A stretch of DNA of 18,086 nt from CAYYJM01 sp964471755 (lineage in GTDB: Bacteria > Planctomycetota > Planctomycetia > Gemmatales > Gemmataceae): contig CAYYJM010000114.1 of NCBI GenBank assembly GCA_964471755.1, positions 1-18,086 on the forward strand. The letters are read 5' to 3'. Under the pieces are notes generated by a model, which saw nothing but the letters and a program-made list of their open reading frames with translations, was not told the DNA's origin and did not search any database. Of this stretch, positions 13,898 to 18,086 are shown one piece after another (within the stretch, counting starts at the first letter, position 1; every line of letters starts with the position of its first letter). The position numbers and the translations under genes are program-made.

Positions 13898-14722
13898 ATG
13901 AACCTGCCGAGAAGCCTGCTGCCGGCCTTGCTCGCTCTGATACTGGCTGGAACCGTCCAGGCCCAGCCGGCCGGCGGCTACATCCAGGACGACGCCGGCC
14001 TGTTCAGCCCGGCGGCCGTCTTCGAGGCCGACCAGAAAATCGCCCACCTGCGCGACACGACGCACGTCGCCTTCTGGATTCGCACCATGAAGGTGCTGCC
14101 CGACGATCTTATCAAGGAACTTTCGGGCCACTCGTTGAAAGGTCAGGCCCGCGCGTTCAAGCGATTCGCCCTGGAGCAGGCCGAGAGCGAGGGTCGGCAG
14201 GGCATCTACCTGCTGATCAGCGACGCGCCGAAGCATCGGCTCACGATGGTCGTCGTCACGCCGGAATCGCTGTCGCGTCTCTTCACGAACACCGATGCCG
14301 ACGTGCTGCGGCGGATCTTCGCGTCGAGCCACCTGAAGGACACGCCCGACCAGATCCTGGCGGAGGGCGTCGAAAAGGTTCAGTACCTGCTCGTCGTCCG
14401 CTCGGAATCGACCACGGTCGGCTGGGCCCTGATCGGGGCGGTCGGGTGCGGCCTGCTCGGCCTGTGGCTCCTGTTCAGTGTGATTCGCTTCCGGGTGCCG
14501 AGTTCCACTCCGAGCGGCGAGGCGGAAACGCTCCGGCGACGGAACAACCTGATGGGCGGCATGCTCGGCGGCATGTTCGGCACGGTCGCCGGCCACTGGA
14601 TCTACGACGCCCTCTTCGGCAACGACCGCGACCAGGTCCAGCCACAGACCTCGTCGCCCGAGATTTCCACGCCTCAACCCGACGGCACCACGACCGGTGG
14701 TGCCCAGGACTACTCCGTCTGA
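13898..14722 (+). CDS. TPM-domain membrane protein with signal peptide
   Basis: A 274-residue protein of the TPM_phosphatase (YgcG/Psb32-like) family. Residues 1-22 form a signal peptide cut after VQA. The TPM domain spans about 28-165: it begins with the typical YIQDDAGLFSPAAV and includes TTHVAFWIRTM and GIYLLISDAPKHRLTMVVV. A transmembrane helix lies at about 173-196, leaving the TPM domain outside the cytoplasm. A Gly/Met-rich amphipathic segment follows (MGGMLGGMFGTVAGHWIYD, about 219-237), then a polar tail. TPM domains have been linked to phosphatase activity or to membrane-protein assembly, but the role here is unknown. AGGAG lies 8 bases before the chosen ATG; a GTG at 13889 in frame is less likely. 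The HIT gene begins 18 bases downstream with its own ribosome site, so the two are probably cotranscribed. Confidence 0.88.
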   Translation: MNLPRSLLPALLALILAGTVQAQPAGGYIQDDAGLFSPAAVFEADQKIAHLRDTTHVAFWIRTMKVLPDDLIKELSGHSLKGQARAFKRFALEQAESEGRQGIYLLISDAPKHRLTMVVVTPESLSRLFTNTDADVLRRIFASSHLKDTPDQILAEGVEKVQYLLVVRSESTTVGWALIGAVGCGLLGLWLLFSVIRFRVPSSTPSGEAETLRRRNNLMGGMLGGMFGTVAGHWIYDALFGNDRDQVQPQTSSPEISTPQPDGTTTGGAQDYSV

Positions 14723-14740
14723 TCGGGAAAGGAAGCGGGC

Positions 14741-15217
14741 ATGAACGCAGGCTGCTTTTTCTGTGACCGGCTCCAGACCCTGGCCAGCCTCGACGAGAGC
14801 GAGGTCGTCTGGAAGTTCCCCACGAGCGTCGCCTTTCTGGGCTCGCACCAGTTCTATCGCGGTTACTGCGTGCTGGTGTCGCGGCCTCACGCCACGGAGT
14901 TGAGCCAGCTCGATCCCGAGGACCTGCCCTCGTTCCTGGCCGAGATGTGTCTGCTGGCCGAGGCGATCGAGAAGGCCGTCGCTCCGCGCAAGCTGAACTA
15001 CGAACTGCTCGGCAATCAGGTGCCGCACCTGCACTGGCACCTGTTCCCCCGGCCGCAGGACGATCCCGAGCCGCTCAAGCCGGTCTGGCTCACCCTGGAT
15101 CGAGCCGAGTCCGACCCCGCCCTCAAGGCCCAGTTGGCGGGCGATCCCGCCGGCCGACCGGAGATCGCCCGGTTACTTCGTCACCACCTGGAAGCACTGC
15201 AAGCACCCTCCGCATGA
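14741..15217 (+). CDS. HIT-family nucleotide hydrolase/transferase-like protein
   Basis: A 158-residue cytoplasmic histidine-triad protein. The signature HLHWHLFPR has His96, His98 and His100, the last being the nucleophile that forms a nucleotidyl intermediate in this family. CFFC at residues 5-8 could bind a metal together with a distal His, as in some HIT proteins. The VSRPHATELSQLDPED segment matches the usual HIT strand-helix order. Substrates in the family include nucleoside phosphoramidates, ApnA dinucleotides and sugar nucleotides; the one used here cannot be read from the sequence. The C-terminal 50 residues extend beyond the minimal fold. GGAAAGGAAG lies just before the ATG. Its stop overlaps the hemC start (ATGA), so translation of the two is likely coupled, though no pathway link to haem is evident. 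Confidence 0.93.
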   Translation: MNAGCFFCDRLQTLASLDESEVVWKFPTSVAFLGSHQFYRGYCVLVSRPHATELSQLDPEDLPSFLAEMCLLAEAIEKAVAPRKLNYELLGNQVPHLHWHLFPRPQDDPEPLKPVWLTLDRAESDPALKAQLAGDPAGRPEIARLLRHHLEALQAPSA

Positions 15218-16146
15218 CTCCTCTTCGCATCGGCACGCGCGGCAGCAAACTGGCCCTCTGGCAGGCGAACCACATCGCCGACCGCCTCCGTCCCCTGACG
15301 GCCGGCCGGCCCGTCGAACTGGTCGAGATCCTGACCAGCGGCGACCGCATCCAGGACGTCTCGCTGACCGTCCTGGGCGGTCAGGGCATCTTCACCAAGG
15401 AGATCCAGCGGGCTCTGCTCGATGGCCGGGTCGATGTCGCGGTTCACAGTCTGAAGGATCTGCCGACGGTCGCGTTCGACGGCCTCTGCCTGGCAGCCGT
15501 CCCCGAGCGCGGTCCCATCCGCGATGCGTTCGTCTCGGCCCGGCACGCGACGTTCGACGCCCTGCCGACCGGGGCGACCGTGGCCAGCAGCAGTCTCCGG
15601 CGGCGGTCGCAGCTGCTGCATCGTCGGCCCGATCTGCGCCTGGAGGAGATTCGCGGCAACGTGGACACGCGTCTGCGCAAGCTCATCGAGCAGGGCCTGG
15701 ACGCGATCATCCTGGCCGAGGCGGGACTGGTTCGGCTCGGCCTGGCCGAACACGTCCGCGAGCGGCTCGATCCGGCGTGGATGGTGCCGGCCATCGGTCA
15801 GGGAGCGCTCGGCCTGGAATGTCGGAGTGACGATGCGGTGACACGCGAATTGCTCGGCGGGCTCGATGATCCGGCGACGCATGCGGCCGTACTGGCCGAG
15901 CGGGCCCTGCTGCGGCACCTTGGCGGCGGCTGTCAGGTGCCGATCGGCGGTCACGCCACGCTCACCGACGGGACGCTGACCCTGCGAGGCGTTGTTCTCG
16001 CGCCGGACGGCACCGAGCGCATCGCGGCGGACATCACCGGCTCGCCGACCGACGCCGAGACGCTGGGCCGCACCCTGGCGGAGCAGATGCTCCAGCGCGG
16101 GGCACGTCGCCTTCTGGTCCCGCTGGAGATCAAAGGCGAAGCGTAG
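15214..16146 (+). CDS. hemC: Hydroxymethylbilane synthase (porphobilinogen deaminase)
   Basis: A 310-residue cytoplasmic enzyme of tetrapyrrole synthesis that joins four porphobilinogen molecules into hydroxymethylbilane. Signatures: RIGTRGSKLALWQA at the start, VAVHSLKDLPT with catalytic Asp82, SSSLRRRSQLL (126-136) with the conserved Arg residues that bind substrate carboxylates, IRGNVDTRLRKL (147-158), PAIGQGALG, and Cys240 in GGGCQVPIGG, which carries the dipyrromethane cofactor. Length is normal and no key residue is missing. The ATG overlaps the HIT stop codon as ATGA; there is no separate strong ribosome site, consistent with coupled translation. No other haem gene is in the window. 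The gene converges with the UDP-sugar dehydrogenase, with 13 bases between the stop codons and no evident terminator. Confidence 0.97.
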   Translation: MTPLRIGTRGSKLALWQANHIADRLRPLTAGRPVELVEILTSGDRIQDVSLTVLGGQGIFTKEIQRALLDGRVDVAVHSLKDLPTVAFDGLCLAAVPERGPIRDAFVSARHATFDALPTGATVASSSLRRRSQLLHRRPDLRLEEIRGNVDTRLRKLIEQGLDAIILAEAGLVRLGLAEHVRERLDPAWMVPAIGQGALGLECRSDDAVTRELLGGLDDPATHAAVLAERALLRHLGGGCQVPIGGHATLTDGTLTLRGVVLAPDGTERIAADITGSPTDAETLGRTLAEQMLQRGARRLLVPLEIKGEA

Positions 16147-16159
16147 CGTCCCGACCGAC

Positions 16160-17482
16160 TCAGGCTCGCACGATCCGCGCACGCGGTTCGCGAACATTCC
16201 GCAGCGCGTTCCGCGTATCGACGACGAGCCGGGCGTGTGCCGCGACCATTTCCCAGTCGCAGGCGGAATGATCGGTCACGATCAGCACCGCATCCTGTGC
16301 CGCCAGCACCTCCGGCGTCAGTGGCACGCTCTCCAGGACCGGCCCCTCTTCCCGGAGCAGTCGTGGGACGTGCGGATCGTGATAGGTCACCTGAACCGAC
16401 TGCCGTTCGAGGAGAGCGAGCAGTTCGAGACCGGGCGACTCGCGGATGTCGTCCACGTCGCGCTTGTAGGCCATGCCGATGAGCAGGACCCGGCTTCCTG
16501 AAAGAGATCGGCCTTCGCTGGCGAGAGCGTCGGCGAGCTTGCCGAGAACGAAGTGCGGCATGGCCCGATTGACCTCGCCGGCCAGCTCGACGAACCGGGT
16601 CGGCTGTCCCACCTGGCGACCGACCCAGGCCAGATAGTACGGATCGATCGGGATGCAGTGGCCGCCCCAGCCCGGGCCGGGATAGAACGGCTGGAAGCCG
16701 AATGGTTTCGTCCGGGCGGCGTCGATCACCTCCCAGATGTCGATGCCGAGTCGGTCGTAGAGCATCTTGAGTTCGTTGACCAGGGCGATGTTCACGGCCC
16801 GGTAGGTGTTTTCGAGGATCTTGCTCGCCTCGGCGACCTCGGCATTGCGAACGGGGATGACCTGTTCGATCGCCTGGCGATAGAGGGTGAAGGCGACCCG
16901 ACCGCTGGCGTCATCGAGGCCGCCGACGAGGCGCGGGATGCGCCGGGTTGAGTAGTCCCGGTTGCCGGGGTCCTCGCGCTCGGGGCTGAAGGCGACGAAG
17001 AGGTTCTCGCCGAGGGCGAGGCCGGGCCGCTGGAGCAGCGGCAGGAGTACCTGGCGAGTCGTGCCGGGATAGGTGGTACTCTCCAGGACGACGAGCCGAC
17101 CAGGGGATAGTGCCGCGGCCACGATGCGCCCGGCGGCCTCGACGGCGGCCAGATCCGGCTCGCGTGCTGGTGTCAACGGTGTCGGCACGCACAGGAGCAG
17201 GGCCTCGGCGGTGGCGAGCTGTCGGGCATCGTCAGTGGTCGTGAAACGACCGGAGTCGAGCAGAGCCCGGACGCGCTCGGGGCCGAAATGGCCGAGGTAG
17301 GTCATCCCCTGCTGGAGGGCGTCGATCTTGCCGGGATCGATGTCGAAGCCGACGACGTGGAAGCCGGCCTGGACGAACGCCTCGGCCAGGGGCAGACCGA
17401 CATAGCCAAGACCGAGAATGGCGACGACGGCCTGGCGGCGTTCGAGGCGAGCCATCAGCAGATCGGCGGGAGTCGGAGTCAC
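16160..17482 (-). CDS. UDP-sugar 6-dehydrogenase (UDP-GlcNAc/ManNAc dehydrogenase type)
   Basis: A 440-residue NAD-dependent enzyme that oxidises C6 of a UDP-hexose to the uronic acid, a precursor for surface polysaccharide. The N-terminal Rossmann motif is GLGYVGLPLAEAF (about 24-36), with an acidic strand end in VVGFDIDPGKID. LCVPTPL and STTYPGTT bind NAD. KILENTYRAVNIALVNELK carries the catalytic Lys (about 221) and GPGWGGHCIPIDPYYL the catalytic Cys (about 276). FSPEREDPGN and IPRLVGG fit the WbpA/WecC/VipA branch rather than UDP-glucose dehydrogenase, but the substrate is not certain. The C-terminal domain ends in VLIVTDHSACDW. The GTG at 17482 gives an N-terminus typical of the branch (TPADLLMARLERRQAVVAILG); ATG 17455 is an alternative, and a longer frame to 17602 adds 40 low-complexity residues. 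No glycosyltransferase is adjacent. Confidence 0.92.
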   Translation of the reverse strand: MTPTPADLLMARLERRQAVVAILGLGYVGLPLAEAFVQAGFHVVGFDIDPGKIDALQQGMTYLGHFGPERVRALLDSGRFTTTDDARQLATAEALLLCVPTPLTPAREPDLAAVEAAGRIVAAALSPGRLVVLESTTYPGTTRQVLLPLLQRPGLALGENLFVAFSPEREDPGNRDYSTRRIPRLVGGLDDASGRVAFTLYRQAIEQVIPVRNAEVAEASKILENTYRAVNIALVNELKMLYDRLGIDIWEVIDAARTKPFGFQPFYPGPGWGGHCIPIDPYYLAWVGRQVGQPTRFVELAGEVNRAMPHFVLGKLADALASEGRSLSGSRVLLIGMAYKRDVDDIRESPGLELLALLERQSVQVTYHDPHVPRLLREEGPVLESVPLTPEVLAAQDAVLIVTDHSACDWEMVAAHARLVVDTRNALRNVREPRARIVRA

Positions 17483-17635
17483 GAGATTCGCGCGCGTGTG
17501 AGGCCGGCCGTGCGCACTGTGCGCGGGTGGCCGGTTGGTGACAGGATAGCACCTGGACGAGGTTCCGTCCGGTCCGGAGTAGGCCCGGACAAAGCCTGGC
17601 AACCGGATCGGAACGGAATATCAGGATCAACAGCG
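17483..17635. other. Divergent intergenic region with a 6-bp hairpin
   Basis: The 153-base gap between the dehydrogenase and the 96-residue gene contains GTCCGG (17572-17577) and CCGGAC (17585-17590), perfectly complementary around a 7-base loop, 46 bases before the plus-strand ATG. I found no convincing -35/-10 pair on either strand. Confidence 0.4.
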
Positions 17636-17926
17636 ATGAACGAAGCGGTACTCGCACAATTGCGCGACATCGTCGAACGGCTCGAACGCCATCGCCAGCC
17701 GGTGACCTACGGGGCCCTGGCCGGTCTTCTGGGCGTGAATCCGCGCCGGGTCATGTCGGCGGAGACGGGCTGCCATCGCAATTGCTGGGTCGTCAACAAG
17801 CAGACACGCCGGCCGACCGGATACGGTCCCGACGACCTCCACCCGGAGTTCTTCTTCGGCCTGGCCGAGAACGGCGTCATCGAGACGGCCGAGGACCTGG
17901 CCGCCTGGCTGGAAACGCACGAGTAA
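17636..17926 (+). CDS. Small conserved-looking protein with HTH-like start, 96 residues
   Basis: I cannot assign a function. The N-terminal half (IVERLERHRQPVTYGALAGLLGV, about 12-34) looks like a helix-turn-helix or winged-helix fold and faintly recalls the VTYGELA start of the DNA-binding domain of alkyltransferase-like proteins, but the PCHRV active-site loop of those proteins is absent. Residues 46-63 read CHRNCWVVNKQTRRPTGY, a motif I associate with small uncharacterised bacterial proteins carrying WVVN...PTGY. The C-terminal part is acidic (VIETAEDLAAWLETHE). Cys46 and Cys50 with His47 could bind a metal. The ATG at 17636 has AGGA 10 bases upstream. The reading frame extends upstream to 17288, but that part lies antisense to the dehydrogenase and is rejected. 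The gene is followed directly by a long inverted repeat. Confidence 0.75.
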   Translation: MNEAVLAQLRDIVERLERHRQPVTYGALAGLLGVNPRRVMSAETGCHRNCWVVNKQTRRPTGYGPDDLHPEFFFGLAENGVIETAEDLAAWLETHE

Positions 17927-17930
17927 GAGG

Positions 17931-18075
17931 CTGCACGGAAAGCCCCTCGCCCCGGTACTCCGGGGAGAGGGGTTGGGGTGAGGGGTCTTCGTTTTCGCTG
18001 GTTTCGTAGGCATTCCCCCTCACCCCAACCCTCTCCCCCGGAGTACCGGGGGCGAGGGAGCCGCTTTCCGTGTAG
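17931..18075. repeat. Long imperfect inverted repeat after the last gene, REPIN/MITE-like
   Basis: The left arm 17931-17985 and right arm 18015-18075 are near-perfect reverse complements, differing only by small length changes in C/G runs and a short insertion near the outer end; the loop is about 29 bases. Each arm carries CCCCGG-TACT-CCGGGG or a one-base-longer variant, a hairpin with a 4-base loop. The core (GAGAGGGTTGGGGTGAGGGG) belongs to a C/G-rich repeat type I have seen widely in bacterial intergenic regions. It starts 4 bases after the stop codon at 17926 and could end transcription there. Confidence 0.85.
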
Positions 18076-18086
18076 TCTCTAAGACG

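Noticed and set aside
13715..15040. An open minus-strand frame of 441 codons antisense to the TPM and HIT genes
   Set aside because: Both plus-strand genes have clear family signatures and ribosome sites; the antisense product has none.
17510..17524. GCGCA/TGCGC short palindrome upstream of the dehydrogenase as an operator
   Set aside because: Only five base pairs in very GC-rich DNA, with no promoter next to it; chance is likely.
17288..17635. Longer N-terminus for the 96-residue protein
   Set aside because: The extension is antisense to the dehydrogenase N-terminus and has no family resemblance; the ATG at 17636 is sufficient.
17931..18075. The terminal inverted repeat read as a CRISPR unit or phage attachment site
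   Set aside because: Only two arms in inverted orientation are present, with no direct repeats, spacers, integrase or tRNA.

Overview
The window comes from a GC-rich bacterium, and the gene content points to a planctomycete, probably close to Gemmataceae or Isosphaeraceae. The clues are a Ser/Thr kinase with the planctomycete-style N-terminal extension (a helical region ending in a WLTAYQ-type motif before the kinase domain), a secreted VCBS/FG-GAP repeat protein, a large secreted two-part alpha/beta hydrolase, a TPM-domain protein, and a cyclase fused to a receiver. This placement is inference from family resemblance, since no rRNA is present. No tRNA, rRNA, CRISPR array, transposase or phage gene was seen.

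Layout. Positions 1-2981 (minus strand) hold a Ser/Thr protein kinase followed by a secreted alpha/beta hydrolase that runs off the left edge. Positions 3128-4132 (plus) encode an EamA/YedA-like ten-helix transporter, converging with a 125-residue unknown protein (4136-4513, minus). Positions 4811-6031 (plus) encode a secreted six-repeat VCBS protein, which converges on a signalling cluster across a perfect hairpin.

The block 6059-13679 is entirely on the minus strand. In transcription order it holds hslV, hslU, a SAM methyltransferase, a membrane hybrid histidine kinase with two receivers, a stand-alone receiver, and a protein combining two DHp-like helical segments, a receiver and a class III cyclase. 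The last four genes are very tightly packed (GTGA or 11-nt junction, 16-46 nt junction, ATGA overlap). They look like a phosphorelay that ends in a nucleotide second messenger.

Positions 13898-16146 (plus) hold a TPM-domain membrane protein, a HIT-family protein and hemC, the last two overlapping by ATGA. A UDP-sugar 6-dehydrogenase (16160-17482, minus) converges with hemC and diverges from a 96-residue unknown protein (17636-17926, plus).

Two intergenic inverted repeats stand out. One is a perfect 27-bp palindrome inside the hslV-hslU operon. The other is an imperfect palindrome with arms of about 55-60 bp after the last gene. Both have arms that contain their own small hairpin with a 4-nt loop, which is the layout of paired REP elements (REPINs) or small MITEs. 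The best candidates for something new are the signalling cluster, whose cyclase lacks the usual purine-recognition residues, and these two repeats.
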